Below are positions 25,221-37,384 of a DNA stretch of 64,000 nucleotides, one piece after another. Every line of letters begins with the position of its first letter. Position 1 is the stretch's first letter. The translations under genes and the position numbers were made by a program. A model generated the notes under the pieces. That model did no database searches. It saw nothing but the letters and a program-made list of their open reading frames with translations, and was not told where the DNA came from. Source of the DNA: Geitlerinema sp. PCC 7407 (GTDB lineage Bacteria; Cyanobacteriota; Cyanobacteriia; PCC-7407); contig NC_019703.1 of assembly GCF_000317045.1 (NCBI RefSeq), positions 856,501-920,500 of the forward strand. Direction: 5' to 3'.

Positions 25221-26288
25221 GTGGCTGATAACCCACCAGTGGTTCAAGAGCTTGCTTTAGATCGAGATTGCACCACGCTTTCGCGCCACGTGCTGCAGCA
25301 GCTCCAAAGCTTTTCGGGGGATGCCCAAGAGCTCAGCGCCCTGATGAACCGAATTGGCCTAGCTGCCAAGCTGATTTCCCGTCGCCTGACCCGTGCAGGC
25401 CTCCTAGAAGGGGCTTTGGGAGTGACAGGGGAGGTCAATGTCCAGGGCGAGTCCGTCAAGAAGATGGACGTCTACGCCAATGACGTGTTCATTGCGGTGT
25501 TCAAGCAGAGTGGGCTTGTGTGCCGCCTTGCTTCGGAGGAGATGGAGGAGCCCTATTACATTCCTGAGAATTGCCCCATTGGTCGCCATACGCTTCTCTA
25601 TGACCCCATTGATGGCTCATCGAATGTCGATATCAACCTAAATGTGGGATCGATTTTTTCGATTCGTAAGCAAGAGGGCAATGACGAGGACGGCTCGGCC
25701 CGAGACCTGCTCCAGGCGGGCCACAAGCAGATCGGCGCGGGCTACATTCTCTATGGTCCCAGTACGGTGCTGGTGTATTCCATGGGCCATGGGGTGCATG
25801 CGTTCACGCTGGACCCGAGCTTGGGCGAATTTATTCTGTCCCAGGAAAATGTGCAGGTGCCGACCCACGGCCCCATTTACAGCGTGAATGAGGGGAATTT
25901 TTGGCAGTGGGAGGAGCCGATTCGGGAATACATTCGCTATGTCCACCGCCACGAGGGCTATACGGGCCGCTACAGCGGGGCGCTGGTGGGGGATATTCAC
26001 CGGATTTTGTTCCAGGGCGGGGTGTTTTTGTATCCCGGTACGGTGAAGAAGCCGGAGGGCAAGCTGCGGCTGCTCTATGAGTCGGCGCCTCTGGCGTTTT
26101 TGATGGAGCAGGCGGGCGGCCGTGCCAGCACGGGGACGCAAGATATTTTGGATGTGATTCCGGAGCGGCTCCATGCGCGATCGCCGCTAGTGATTGGTAG
26201 CAAAGAGGACGTGGCGCTGGTGGAGTCCTTTATTCAGGACTGGAAGCGCCGTCAGGAAGAGGAAGCAGCGATCGCAGCCCGCTCGTAA
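25221..26288 (+). CDS. fbp: class I fructose-1,6-bisphosphatase
   Basis: A ~355-residue enzyme that hydrolyses fructose-1,6-bisphosphate in gluconeogenesis and the Calvin cycle. The metal site motif [10 protein letters not shown], the [15 protein letters not shown] block and [16 protein letters not shown] are typical of class I. The N-terminal [15 protein letters not shown] is the cyanobacterial form. GTG 25221 is chosen since GGGAGG ends 6 bases earlier; ATG 25215 directly abuts the ribosome site. It is the first gene of the order fbp, tal, zwf, opcA, as in other cyanobacteria. Confidence 0.95.
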   Translation: MADNPPVVQELALDRDCTTLSRHVLQQLQSFSGDAQELSALMNRIGLAAKLISRRLTRAGLLEGALGVTGEVNVQGESVKKMDVYANDVFIAVFKQSGLVCRLASEEMEEPYYIPENCPIGRHTLLYDPIDGSSNVDINLNVGSIFSIRKQEGNDEDGSARDLLQAGHKQIGAGYILYGPSTVLVYSMGHGVHAFTLDPSLGEFILSQENVQVPTHGPIYSVNEGNFWQWEEPIREYIRYVHRHEGYTGRYSGALVGDIHRILFQGGVFLYPGTVKKPEGKLRLLYESAPLAFLMEQAGGRASTGTQDILDVIPERLHARSPLVIGSKEDVALVESFIQDWKRRQEEEAAIAARS

Positions 26289-26350
26289 ACCCTTCGTCTA
26301 GACGGGGCCCCCTCCGTTGTAGATGGAAGTTCGTGACAAGGAGCGATTTC

Positions 26351-27490
26351 ATGACTCTCAGCAATCATCTGCTGGAAATCAACGCCCATGGCCAAAGTAT
26401 CTGGATGGATAATTTGGCTCGGGATCTGATCGAATCTGGGGCGCTAAAGCGCCTCGTGGAGGAGCAAGGGATCTCGGGGATCACGTCAAATCCGGCGATT
26501 TTTGAGAAGGCGATCAAAGGCAACGCAATCTACGATGCGGATATCGAGGCGGGTCTAAAGGCGGGCCACTCGGTGCCGGAAATCTATGAGGCGCTGGTGT
26601 TTGCGGATATTCAGCGGGCCTGTGACGTGCTGCGCCCGGTGTACGATCGCACGGACGGCCTGGATGGCTATGTCAGTATCGAGGTGCCGCCGACGATCGC
26701 CCGCGATACGGCGCAGACGGTGCAGGAAGCCCGCCGCTACTTTGAGGCGATCGCTCGGCCCAACGTGATGATCAAGATCCCCGGCACGCCGGAGGGCTTG
26801 CTGGCCGTGGAGCAGTCGATCCGAGCGGGCCTGAATGTCAACGTGACCCTGCTGTTTGCGATCGACAGCTACGTGGAGACGTTCTGGGCCTACATCCGGG
26901 GCCTAGAGGGGCGAGTGGCGGACGGACAGCCCATCGATCACATTGCTTCGGTGGCGAGCTTTTTCCTGAGCCGGATCGACACCAAGGTAGACCAGCAAAT
27001 TGCCGAGCGCCTGGTGGGGATCGATGATCTGAGCCGCAAGGCGCAGCTGGAGTCGGTGCTGGGCAAAGTGGCGATCGCCAACGCCAAAGTCGCCTACCAG
27101 AAATACAAAGAGATTTTGGCGAGCGATCGCTGGCAGGCCCTGGCAGCCCGGGGCGCCAAGGTGCAGCGACTCCTGTGGGCCAGCACCAGCACCAAAAATC
27201 CCCAGTACAGCGACGTGATGTACGTGGACTCCCTGGTAGGCCCCGACACCGTCAACACCCTGCCCCCCGAGACCATCGAGGCCTGCGTCGATCACTGCGA
27301 CGTCGGCGATCGCCTAGAGCAGGATGTGGCCCAGGCCCAGACCCTGATCGCCACCCTGCCCGAGCTGGGCATCGATCTCGACCAGGTCATGGCTGAGCTA
27401 CTCGAAGAAGGCATCGACAAGTTTGTCCAGCCCTTCAATACCCTGATGCAGTCCCTGGAGGAAAAAGTGCATCACCTGTCGCCGGTGTAG
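26351..27490 (+). CDS. tal: transaldolase
   Basis: A 379-residue transaldolase of the long bacterial type. It moves a dihydroxyacetone unit between sugar phosphates in the pentose phosphate pathway. Diagnostic stretches: SIWMDNLARDLI, GISGITSNPAIFEKAI, and the Schiff-base lysine in PNVMIKIPGTPEGL. AAGGA lies 8 bases before ATG 26351. It is 62 bases after fbp and 222 bases before zwf, which have the same orientation. Confidence 0.96.
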   Translation: MTLSNHLLEINAHGQSIWMDNLARDLIESGALKRLVEEQGISGITSNPAIFEKAIKGNAIYDADIEAGLKAGHSVPEIYEALVFADIQRACDVLRPVYDRTDGLDGYVSIEVPPTIARDTAQTVQEARRYFEAIARPNVMIKIPGTPEGLLAVEQSIRAGLNVNVTLLFAIDSYVETFWAYIRGLEGRVADGQPIDHIASVASFFLSRIDTKVDQQIAERLVGIDDLSRKAQLESVLGKVAIANAKVAYQKYKEILASDRWQALAARGAKVQRLLWASTSTKNPQYSDVMYVDSLVGPDTVNTLPPETIEACVDHCDVGDRLEQDVAQAQTLIATLPELGIDLDQVMAELLEEGIDKFVQPFNTLMQSLEEKVHHLSPV

Positions 27491-27712
27491 GCCCCTAGTG
27501 CCCCAAGGGCGATCGCTCCCTGTCAACTCTGCGCCACAAGCTACGCCCCTGGGACGGGCGCGAGTGAGTGAAGAGGCGACCCAAAGGGCGATCGCCCGAT
27601 ACAGCCATTTCCGCTCACCTGTACTAGACTGCAAGGCAAGAAGAAGAAGACCTGGCCCTTGCCTGCTCCGCCCCTTTGCGCCTTCCATCCTTCGTCCTAT
27701 TCACTACTTTCT

Positions 27713-29242
27713 ATGGTCACCCTGCTCGAGAATCCCCTGCGCGTTGGACTCCAAAAAGACCGAATTCCAGAACCCCAAATCCTCATCATTTTTGGTGCTT
27801 CCGGTGACCTGACCCAGCGCAAGCTCGTGCCCTCCATCTATCAAATGAAGCGAGAGCGCAAACTCCCTGCCGAACTCACCATCGTTGGCGTGGCTCGGCG
27901 CGACTGGAGCCACGACTTCTTTCGGGAGCATCTGCGCGAAGGCGTCGAAGAATTTGGTGGTGGCATCGGCACCGAGGCCCAGTGGGAAGACTTCGCCAAA
28001 GGCCTCTACTACTGCGCTGGTAACATGGACCAGTCCGAAAGCTATCAAAAGCTCAAAGCCTTCCTGAGCGAACTCGATGAACAGCGCGGCACCCTCGGGA
28101 ACCGCGTTTTCTATCTCTCTGTAGCGCCCCGCTTCTTCGCCGAAGCGACCCAGCAGCTGGGGGCTGCCGGCATGCTGACCGATCCCGCCAAGCAGCGCCT
28201 CGTGATCGAAAAGCCCTTCGGCCATGACCTCTCCTCGGCCAAAACCCTCAACCGGATCGTGCAGCAGGTGTGCGCCGAGGAGCAGATCTATCGCATCGAT
28301 CACTACCTTGGCAAAGAAACGGTCCAGAACCTCTTGGTGTTCCGGTTTGCCAACGCCATCTTTGAGCCCCTGTGGAACCGGCAGTTTGTCGATCACGTGC
28401 AGATCACCGTGGCAGAGACCGTCGGCCTCGAAGGGCGAGCAGGCTACTACGAAACCTCTGGCGCGCTGCGGGACATGGTGCAAAACCACCTAATGCAGCT
28501 GTTTTGCCTAACGGCCATGGAGCCCCCTAACTCCCTCGATGCCGACAGCGTCCGCACCGAAAAGGTCAAAGTGATTCAGGCGGCGCGCTTAGCGGACATC
28601 AACGACATCGATGCGTCGGCGGTGCGCGGCCAGTACACCACCGGCTGGATGGGCGGCAAGCAGGTGCCCGCCTACCGCGAAGAGGAAGGAGCGCTGCCTC
28701 AGTCGACAACGCCCACCTACGCGGCCCTCAAGCTTTTTGTCGATAACTGGCGCTGGCAGGGGGTCCCCTTCTACCTGCGGACGGGCAAACGCATGCCCAA
28801 GAAGGTAACCGAGATTTCGATTCATTTTCGGGAAGTGCCGTTTTTGATGTTTCAGTCGGCGGCCAGGCAGATGAATCGCAATGTCTTGGCTCTGCGAATT
28901 CAGCCCGATGAAGGGATTTCCATGCGCTTTGAGGTGAAGACGCCGGGAACGTCGCTGCGAACGCGCTCTGTGGACATGGACTTTCGCTATGACACGGCCT
29001 TTGGGCAGGCCAATGCCGATGCCTATGGGCGTTTGCTGATCGACTGCATGCTGGGTGACCAAACGCTGTTTACGCGGGGCGATGAAGTGGAAGCGTCGTG
29101 GCGGGTGCTGACGCCGCTGCTGTCGGTGTGGGATGCGCCTGCTAGCCCTGATGCGGTGTCGCTGTACGAAGCAGGAACGTGGGGACCGGTGGAGGCGGAG
29201 ATGCTGCTCAACCAAGATGGTCGTCGCTGGCGGCGTTTATAG
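27713..29242 (+). CDS. zwf: glucose-6-phosphate 1-dehydrogenase
   Basis: A 509-residue NADP-dependent enzyme and entry point of the oxidative pentose phosphate pathway. The nucleotide site [14 protein letters not shown] and the substrate site [13 protein letters not shown] are intact. ATG 27713 gives the conserved [14 protein letters not shown] start; the frame extends upstream without conservation. In cyanobacteria this enzyme supplies NADPH in the dark and, in heterocyst formers, for nitrogen fixation. Its activator OpcA is encoded 58 bases downstream. Confidence 0.97.
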   Translation: MVTLLENPLRVGLQKDRIPEPQILIIFGASGDLTQRKLVPSIYQMKRERKLPAELTIVGVARRDWSHDFFREHLREGVEEFGGGIGTEAQWEDFAKGLYYCAGNMDQSESYQKLKAFLSELDEQRGTLGNRVFYLSVAPRFFAEATQQLGAAGMLTDPAKQRLVIEKPFGHDLSSAKTLNRIVQQVCAEEQIYRIDHYLGKETVQNLLVFRFANAIFEPLWNRQFVDHVQITVAETVGLEGRAGYYETSGALRDMVQNHLMQLFCLTAMEPPNSLDADSVRTEKVKVIQAARLADINDIDASAVRGQYTTGWMGGKQVPAYREEEGALPQSTTPTYAALKLFVDNWRWQGVPFYLRTGKRMPKKVTEISIHFREVPFLMFQSAARQMNRNVLALRIQPDEGISMRFEVKTPGTSLRTRSVDMDFRYDTAFGQANADAYGRLLIDCMLGDQTLFTRGDEVEASWRVLTPLLSVWDAPASPDAVSLYEAGTWGPVEAEMLLNQDGRRWRRL

Positions 29243-29300
29243 CGATCGCTCCTAAAGTCCTCCAATAACTCAATTAATTATCTAATGAAGGAAAATCCCT

Positions 29301-30635
29301 ATGACTACAACTCCAATTTTTGCTCTGCAAAAGCCCAAAGGCATTTCCCTGGATGAAATTGAGGCTGAGCTGAGCCAGATTTGGCGGAGCCAAAGTGGAG
29401 AAAAGGGGAACCACTCAGCAACCCGCGCTACCACGTTCACGATGGTGGTATATGAGCCGGAGGAGTTTCAGCAGACCCTGGGAGCTTTGGGGTTCTACGA
29501 TGGCCCCATCGATGGGCTCTATGGCCCCAAAACCAAAGAGGCGGTCCGTCAGGCCCAGATTACCTATGGTCTGCGGGTGACGGGACGCATTGACTCAGAG
29601 ACCCTGGAGCGCCTACGGGCGGAGATGGGCCAGCGGGGACCGACGCCGGTGACGAACGTGGATCAGCGCGGCTTCAACTTCAGCAGCGCGATCGCCGCCC
29701 AAAACCCCTGCCGCGTGATTACTCTGTGTCCTCAAATTGGGGTGGAAGAGGGCATCAGCGTCCAGGTCTCAGCCTACTGCCCGGTGCAAAAGCAAAGCGG
29801 CAGCCGGTTGATTTGCTGTGAATATATTTCTCTCCGGGGTGACAAACAGTCGCTGGCCCAAACGGGGGATCTGATTGAGTCCTTGATGATCTCGGATTTG
29901 CCGAAGTTTGTTTGGTGGAAGGCCACTCCCAATCCTGAGCAGCCGCTCTTTAAGCTTTTGGCCGAAGTCTGTAATTGTCTGATTTTAGATTCGAGTTATT
30001 TCAGCGATCCTGAGTCAGAATTTCTCAAAATGCAGGAGCTGCTTGAATCTGAAACCTACGTGGCGGATTTAAATTGGCACCGCCTTTCGCCCTGGCAAGA
30101 GCTGGCGGCAGCGGCTTTTGATCCGCCAGAGCGTCGTCAGGCCCTGGTCGAGATCGATCGGGTGACTATTGACTACGAAAAAGGCAATGCGGCTCAAGCC
30201 CTGATGTATTTGGGCTGGCTGGCGAGTCGACTGGGCTGGAAGCCCCTGCGCTACACCGAGTCGCTGGAGAATGACTATGAGCTGAGCCATATTTGGTTTC
30301 AGGGACCGGGCGATCGCCCCATTGAGGCGGAGCTGGCAGCGGTGCCGACGGCAGACTGGGGGGAGGTGTCTGGAGACTTGATCGGTCTGCGCCTCTCGTC
30401 TACCAATCCGCATGCGGACTGCAATACGATTTTGTGCTCGGAAACCACGGGCTGTATGCGCATGGAGGCGGGTGGCAGCGCCCAGTCTTCGCGGACGGAG
30501 CAGGTAACGGCTCTCAGCGACCAAAAAGCGGAGTTCTTGCTGGGGCAGCAGCTTCAGCGGTGGGGCCGGGATTTCCTGTATGAGGAGAGTCTGGCAGTAA
30601 CGGCGCAAATGCTGCGCCTGCGCAATCAGGCATAA
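29301..30635 (+). CDS. opcA: glucose-6-phosphate dehydrogenase assembly protein OpcA
   Basis: A 444-residue protein that allosterically activates and helps assemble G6PDH. The start MTTTPIFALQKPKGISLDEI matches cyanobacterial OpcA. Residues ~54-108 (LGALGFYDGPIDGLYGPKTK and onward) form a peptidoglycan-binding-like helical domain. After that comes the OpcA core, with VSAYCPVQKQSGSRLICCEY and LPKFVWWKATPNPEQPLF. Several cysteines in this core are consistent with redox (thioredoxin) control known for the system. A GAAGGAAA ribosome site precedes the ATG. Confidence 0.96.
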   Translation: MTTTPIFALQKPKGISLDEIEAELSQIWRSQSGEKGNHSATRATTFTMVVYEPEEFQQTLGALGFYDGPIDGLYGPKTKEAVRQAQITYGLRVTGRIDSETLERLRAEMGQRGPTPVTNVDQRGFNFSSAIAAQNPCRVITLCPQIGVEEGISVQVSAYCPVQKQSGSRLICCEYISLRGDKQSLAQTGDLIESLMISDLPKFVWWKATPNPEQPLFKLLAEVCNCLILDSSYFSDPESEFLKMQELLESETYVADLNWHRLSPWQELAAAAFDPPERRQALVEIDRVTIDYEKGNAAQALMYLGWLASRLGWKPLRYTESLENDYELSHIWFQGPGDRPIEAELAAVPTADWGEVSGDLIGLRLSSTNPHADCNTILCSETTGCMRMEAGGSAQSSRTEQVTALSDQKAEFLLGQQLQRWGRDFLYEESLAVTAQMLRLRNQA

Positions 30636-30680
30636 CCTCAGGACTTCTCAAAAAAGCAGCGGGCGGGGCAGGGTCTCCGC

Positions 30681-30713
30681 CCATTTTGGCGGGGCTCGGC
30701 CCCGCCAAAATGG
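30681..30713. repeat. 15-bp hairpin with reversed T/A polarity
   Basis: CCATTTTGGCGGGGC (30681-30695), a TCG loop, then the exact complement to 30713. The GC core has T4 upstream and A4 downstream on both strands, the opposite of an intrinsic terminator. It sits between opcA and the diamide synthase gene, 48 bases before the latter's ATG. Confidence 0.75.
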
Positions 30714-30761
30714 TGATAAGTTGGGGAGCGGTTGCGCGATCGCCCAGATCCGAGGAAAAGC

Positions 30762-32114
30762 ATGGCGTTGGTAGTGGCAGGGGAGCGGAGCGGAGTCGGC
30801 AAAACAACGGTGACGTTGGCGCTGTTGGCGGCGCTGCGGCAGCGAGGAGCGTCGGTCCAGTCTTTCAAAGTCGGTCCCGACTACATCGATCCGATGTTTC
30901 ATCGGTATCTGACGGGGCGACCCTGCCGAAATTTAGACCCGGTTTTGACCAGTGAACCCTATGTCCAGCGATGCTTCGCGGCCCATGGCGGGGCAGAGTA
31001 TGGGGTGATCGAAGGGGTGATGGGGCTGTTTGATGGAGCTGCGATCGCTTCTGATGAGGGCAGTACGGCCCACGTGGCGCGGCTGCTGGACTTGCCGGTG
31101 CTGCTGGTGCTCGATGCGGGGCGGCTGTCGCGATCGGTGGCGGCGATCGCCTACGGCTACCAGAGCCTCGATCCGCGCGTCAAGCTGGCCGGCGTGGTGC
31201 TCAATCGGGTGGGGAGCGATCGCCATTTGGCCTTCCTCAAGAGTGCGCTGGAGCCCTTGGGACTGCCGGTGCTGGGGGTGCTGCATCGCCACGACGCGAT
31301 CCGGCTGCCCGATCGCCATCTGGGCTTGGTGCCCACCGATGAGCTGCCCGCCTTGGATGAGGTGGTCAATCGCCTGGCCCACTTGGGAGAGACCTGCTTT
31401 GACTGGTCGCGCTTGTTGCCCCTACTGGCGCTGAAGTCCCAATCAGCCAACCTGTTTGAAGATCTTGAACCCCGACCACAACCGGTGCGGCTGGCGATCG
31501 CCCGCGATCGCGCTTTTAGCTTCTACTACGCCGATAACCTGGACCTGCTGACCCATCTGGGGGCCGAACTGCTGCCTTGGAGTCCGCTGGCGGATCGGGC
31601 GCTGCCGCCGGGGGCTCAGGGGCTTTATCTGGGGGGAGGCTTTCCAGAAATGTTTGCCGCCGAGCTCCAGGACAACAGGGCCGCGCGGCAGGCGGTGGCT
31701 CAGGCGATCCAGGCAGGAATGCCGGTCTATGCCGAGTGCGGCGGCCTGATGTACCTGTGCCAAAGCGTGGTGGACTTTGAGGGGCGCGCCTGGGAGATGG
31801 TGGGGGCGCTGCCGAGCCACGCCCGCATGGGCGATCGCCTGACTCTGGGCTACCGGCGAGGGACGGCCCAGCACGCGAGCCCCCTGGTGACACCGGGCGA
31901 AACCGTGGTGGGTCACGAGTTTCACCGCTCGAGCCTGAGCCAGATCCCTGCTGAGCCCCTCTACGCCCTGACGCGCTACGACGACCCTGCGCCCCTGCCC
32001 CCCGAGGGCTGGCGATCGCCCACCCTTCACGCCTCCTATACCCACCTCCACTGGGGCGCGACGCCCCATTTGGCGGCTCGATTTTTGGCCCAGTGCGCCC
32101 GATACTGTCCCTAG
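30762..32114 (+). CDS. cbiA: cobyrinic acid a,c-diamide synthase
   Basis: A 450-residue ATP-dependent amidotransferase of corrinoid (B12) synthesis. It converts cobyrinic or hydrogenobyrinic acid to the a,c-diamide with glutamine. The N-terminal P-loop is VVAGERSGVGKTTVTLAL, followed by SFKVGPDYIDPMFH. The glutamine amidotransferase domain has the catalytic Cys in YAECGGLMYL and the His in HASYTHLHWG. ATG 30762 has GAGGA six bases before it. No other cobalamin gene lies in the window. The family symbol is cbiA or cobB depending on pathway; the anaerobic form is usual in cyanobacteria. Confidence 0.93.
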   Translation: MALVVAGERSGVGKTTVTLALLAALRQRGASVQSFKVGPDYIDPMFHRYLTGRPCRNLDPVLTSEPYVQRCFAAHGGAEYGVIEGVMGLFDGAAIASDEGSTAHVARLLDLPVLLVLDAGRLSRSVAAIAYGYQSLDPRVKLAGVVLNRVGSDRHLAFLKSALEPLGLPVLGVLHRHDAIRLPDRHLGLVPTDELPALDEVVNRLAHLGETCFDWSRLLPLLALKSQSANLFEDLEPRPQPVRLAIARDRAFSFYYADNLDLLTHLGAELLPWSPLADRALPPGAQGLYLGGGFPEMFAAELQDNRAARQAVAQAIQAGMPVYAECGGLMYLCQSVVDFEGRAWEMVGALPSHARMGDRLTLGYRRGTAQHASPLVTPGETVVGHEFHRSSLSQIPAEPLYALTRYDDPAPLPPEGWRSPTLHASYTHLHWGATPHLAARFLAQCARYCP

Positions 32115-32156
32115 GGGGCTCTGTGGGGCCGCCCGCTTGATGTCCTGGATTTCTTG

Positions 32157-33188
32157 ATGCCTGAGTCTATGAATCTTCCCGCCGCTAGCCGATTTCAGTT
32201 CACCCCTGACCTGTCGATTTGCCGCCTGCTGAATGGCCTGTGGCAGGTGTCCGGGGGCCACGGCCGCATCCAGCCCCAGCAGGCGATCGCCGCTATGCAG
32301 GACTACCACCAGGCGGGCTTTACCACCTGGGATTTGGCAGATCACTACGGTCCGGCCGAGGACTTCATCGGCGAGTTTCGGCGTCAAATGCTGGCGCTCC
32401 ACGGCCCCGAGAGCCTCAAAGACATTCAGGCCTTTACCAAATGGGTGCCCCGGCCTGCGCCGATGACGCGCCAAGTCGTGACCGAAAATATTCAGATTTC
32501 CCTCGATCGCATGGGCGTGGACTGCCTCGACCTGCTGCAATTTCACTGGTGGGACTATCGCGATCGCGCCTATCTCGACGCCCTCGGGCACCTCGCCGAC
32601 CTCCAGCAAGCTGGCAAAATCAAGCACCTTGCCCTCACCAACTTCGACACCGAGCGCCTGCAACTCATCCTGGACCAGGGCATTCCCATCGTGTCCAATC
32701 AGGTGCAGTTTTCCCTGGTCGATCGCCGTCCGCTGGTGAAAATGGCTCAGTTTTGCCAAGAGCGGGGCATTCATTTGCTGGCCTACGGCACCTTGGCCGG
32801 TGGGCTGCTCTCGGAGGCCTACCTGGGGCAGCGGGAACCCTCGCGCTGGGGTCTGGAAACCGCGTCTTTGCGCAAGTACAAGCAAATGGTCGATGCCTGG
32901 GGCGGCTGGGCGCAGCTCCAAACCCTGCTGCAAACGCTGCAGGCGATCGCCCAAAAGCACCGCGTCAGCCTCGCCAATGTGGCCGTCCGCTACGTCCTCG
33001 ACCAGCCCGCCGTGGCGGGGGTCATCGTGGGGGCGCGCCTGGGGATCGCGGAGCACCGCCAGGACAATGCCGCCGTCTTTGGCTTCAGCCTAGATGCGGA
33101 AGACCACGCAAAAATCGAGGACGCGCTGACCGGGGCCCGCGACCTCTACGCTCTGATTGGTGACTGTGGTGACGAATATCGCCGCTAA
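32157..33188 (+). CDS. aldo/keto reductase
   Basis: A 343-residue NADPH-dependent oxidoreductase. The (beta/alpha)8 family's catalytic set is visible: Asp and Tyr in WDLADHYG, Lys in FTKWVPR and His in QFHWWDYRD. The C-terminal GVIVGARLGIAEH contributes to cofactor binding. The substrate cannot be deduced. ATG 32157 is chosen; an alternative ATG at 32169 is possible. It follows the diamide synthase after 42 bases, and converges with the pentapeptide/TPR gene with a gap of three bases. Confidence 0.92.
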   Translation: MPESMNLPAASRFQFTPDLSICRLLNGLWQVSGGHGRIQPQQAIAAMQDYHQAGFTTWDLADHYGPAEDFIGEFRRQMLALHGPESLKDIQAFTKWVPRPAPMTRQVVTENIQISLDRMGVDCLDLLQFHWWDYRDRAYLDALGHLADLQQAGKIKHLALTNFDTERLQLILDQGIPIVSNQVQFSLVDRRPLVKMAQFCQERGIHLLAYGTLAGGLLSEAYLGQREPSRWGLETASLRKYKQMVDAWGGWAQLQTLLQTLQAIAQKHRVSLANVAVRYVLDQPAVAGVIVGARLGIAEHRQDNAAVFGFSLDAEDHAKIEDALTGARDLYALIGDCGDEYRR

Positions 33189-33191
33189 GGC

Positions 33192-33968
33192 CTAAAACAG
33201 GAAGCGCAGCAGCAATCCGCTCACCGAACCAATGAAATCCAGGAAATTTGGCTTGCCTTTGCCGCCTTTGGGCGCATTTTCGATCATTTCGATCCCGGCG
33301 ATGAACTCCTTGGAGGCTTGGTAGCCCTGGGCATCGCCGTTGCGCTCAAACAGGTAGGCGGCGTAGTTGGTGTCCAGCATGGCGCCGTCGCGATCGCCGA
33401 TTTTGTAGCGCGCCACTCCCCGCCCCAGATACGCCTTGGCGTAGTTGGGGTTGATGCGCACGGTCTGGTTAAAGTTTTCGATCGCCTCGCTGTAGTTGCC
33501 GATGCGGGCCGAGTCCAGGGCCCACCGATAAAAAGCGTCCGCGTCGCCAATGTTGCCCGTCAGGCCAATGGCCCCCTCCAAGAAGGCGCTGGAGAGGTTG
33601 GCATCGGTGAAGACGGCTTCCATCAGGTAGGCCTGCCGGAGATCGGCCCCCGTCAGGTTGGCGCCGGTGAGGTTGGCGCCGGTGAGGTTGGCGCCGTGGA
33701 GCGAGGCCCCGGCCAGGTTGGCCCCGCTGAGGTCCGCCCCCGTCAAATCCGTTTGGCTCAGGTTGGCGCGCCGCAGGTCGGCGCCCTTGAGGTTGGCCCC
33801 GCTCAGGTCGGTGAAAACCAGACCGGCATTCATCAGGTCGCACCCTTCGCAGCTCTTGCTTGAGAGCAGTTGCTGGACATGGGCGAGTTTTTCGGCGCGG
33901 GCCGGGGCTGCCCAGCAGCACAGGGCCACCAGTGCAGCAGCAGACAGACTTCTAGATCGAGAATTCAT
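33192..33968 (-). CDS. exported pentapeptide-repeat and TPR protein
   Basis: A 258-residue protein with a signal peptide ([20 protein letters not shown], cleavage after ARA). A CxxC pair follows (SCEGCDL), then about fifteen pentapeptides from [20 protein letters not shown] to [11 protein letters not shown], then two TPR-like units ([39 protein letters not shown]). The signal places it in the periplasm or lumen. The beta-helix plus TPR layout suggests a scaffold that binds partner proteins. The end is hydrophobic ([11 protein letters not shown]). Start 33968 begins the signal peptide; an upstream ATG at 33986 is also in frame. Confidence 0.88.
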   Translation of the reverse strand: MNSRSRSLSAAALVALCCWAAPARAEKLAHVQQLLSSKSCEGCDLMNAGLVFTDLSGANLKGADLRRANLSQTDLTGADLSGANLAGASLHGANLTGANLTGANLTGADLRQAYLMEAVFTDANLSSAFLEGAIGLTGNIGDADAFYRWALDSARIGNYSEAIENFNQTVRINPNYAKAYLGRGVARYKIGDRDGAMLDTNYAAYLFERNGDAQGYQASKEFIAGIEMIENAPKGGKGKPNFLDFIGSVSGLLLRFLF

Positions 33969-34193
33969 AGATGAGCGAACTCGCAATGCTGCCTATCCAT
34001 ATAACACGCCGCTTCCTGCCTGCGTCCACATCTTTGCAGGCGGCTTCACAGAGGCTGCGATCGCCGATCGCCAGAATGCGCGCTCTTTCGCCCGAAAGCT
34101 TGATTTTTTAGAAAAAATGCTGGTCAAAGGGCGATCGCCCAGTTGCCACCTCAGCCCTGCGGGGTGTCGCGCCTCCCTTTCCGGCGGGATTCT

Positions 34194-35923
<1,730 letters not shown>

Positions 35924-35983
35924 GCCTAGGCCGAGTTTGCCGCAGCTCCATAAATGAACGCTGACGCTCCGCGTCGCGTCTTG

Positions 35984-36014
35984 GGTAGCCCAGTTCAACG
36001 GGCTACCTTTTTTT
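35984..36014 (+). terminator. intrinsic terminator of groEL
   Basis: GGTAGCCC (35984-35991), an 8-base loop, GGGCTACC (36000-36007), then seven T residues. It is a strong rho-independent terminator 60 bases past the stop codon. Confidence 0.93.
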
Positions 36015-36128
36015 GTGCCGCTTGCTGGGGGCGATCGCCCCTCGGCAATCCTGCTACAGTCAGCTCAGCGATTGGCTCGTCTGAGGGGCCAGTCAGCGCC
36101 TCACGCGTCCCCCCACAAAAAAACTGCC

Positions 36129-37313
36129 ATGGTGAGAGTCAGGCTCGGCAAAGGTATATCGCAACTGCTCAACAATCACAATGACGATGATGAGTCCTAT
36201 GTGGACTACCACTACGACGAACCGGGCATGTCGCCGGGCACCCTCGTCATCGAAGAAGACGCCCCACCTCCGACTCTGGTCCTGATCGACTACAGCCAAG
36301 CCGCCGCAACCCGAGTCGTCCTGCGAACCCCCGAAGAGTGTGCCGTCTACCTCGATAGCCAGTCGGTGTCGTGGGTCGACGTCCAGGGCCTCGGCAGCGA
36401 AGACATTCTCAAGCGCCTGGGCAGCGTCTTCAGCCTGCACCCCCTTGTTCTCGAAGACATTGTCAACGTCCCCCAGCGCCCTAAGGTCGAGGACTACACC
36501 GATCAGCTGCTGATCATTGCCTGGATGGTCATGCCCGACCCCAAGGGAGAGAGCTTTGTGCGGGAGCAGGTCAGCTTCATCCTCGGGCCGCACTACCTGC
36601 TGACAGTCCAGGAGGAGCCTGATCTCGATACCTTTCATCCGGTGCGAGAGCGCATTCGGGGCAGCAAGGGCAACATTCGCCGCCTCGGGCCGGACTACCT
36701 GACCTACGCCTTGCTAGACGCCATCATTGACGGCTTCTTCCCGATCCTCGAGGCCTATGGCGAGCGCATCGAAGATCTCGAAGACGAAGTGGTGCGCCAT
36801 CCCACTCGCCAAACCCTCACAGCGATTCATACCCTCAAGCGCGAGCTGCTTACCCTGCGCCGCTCCATTTGGCCGCAGCGGGAAATGCTCAATAGTTTGA
36901 TTCGCGATCACAGCGCGCTGATTAGCCCTGAGGTGCAGATCTACCTGCGGGACTGCTACGACCACACGGTCCAGATCCTGGACATGGTCGAGACCTATCG
37001 CGAACTGGCGTCCAGCCTGATGGACGTTTATCTCTCCTCTGTTAGCAACCGCATGAATGAGATCATGAAAGTCCTCACGGTCATCTCGACAATCTTCATT
37101 CCGCTGACGTTCATTGCGGGTATCTATGGCATGAACTTTGACCCCAGCGTGTCGCCCTGGAATATGCCTGAGCTGCGCTGGTACTGGGGATATCCGGCTT
37201 GTCTGGTGGCGATGGGCGCGATCGCCATGGCGCTGGTGATGTTTTTCTGGCAGCGGGGCTGGTTCAAGGATCTCTCGGCGATCGAGGATGATGGTCACCA
37301 GCGTCACCGATAG
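36129..37313 (+). CDS. corA: CorA-family Mg2+/Co2+ transporter
   Basis: A 394-residue inner-membrane cation channel. The large cytoplasmic N-terminal domain includes VLEDIVNVPQRPKVEDY and ends in long helices. Two C-terminal transmembrane helices follow (VISTIFIPLTFIAGI and the AMGAIAMALVMFFW region). The YGMNFD signature between them is the selectivity filter. Start 36129 (MVRVRLGKGI) is taken because residues before it in the frame overlap the groEL terminator region. The family forms pentamers. Confidence 0.95.
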   Translation: MVRVRLGKGISQLLNNHNDDDESYVDYHYDEPGMSPGTLVIEEDAPPPTLVLIDYSQAAATRVVLRTPEECAVYLDSQSVSWVDVQGLGSEDILKRLGSVFSLHPLVLEDIVNVPQRPKVEDYTDQLLIIAWMVMPDPKGESFVREQVSFILGPHYLLTVQEEPDLDTFHPVRERIRGSKGNIRRLGPDYLTYALLDAIIDGFFPILEAYGERIEDLEDEVVRHPTRQTLTAIHTLKRELLTLRRSIWPQREMLNSLIRDHSALISPEVQIYLRDCYDHTVQILDMVETYRELASSLMDVYLSSVSNRMNEIMKVLTVISTIFIPLTFIAGIYGMNFDPSVSPWNMPELRWYWGYPACLVAMGAIAMALVMFFWQRGWFKDLSAIEDDGHQRHR

Positions 37314-37384
37314 CTTTCTCTGCGGGGCCTTTGCGTCGCAGGAGCGTCCTCTCCTGCGGGCGATCGCCCAGGGCAGCCTTTCCT

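Noticed and set aside
31443-33056. 537-codon minus-strand frame opposite the diamide synthase and aldo/keto reductase
   Set aside because: It spans two genes with clear enzyme motifs on the + strand, and its own product shows no domain.
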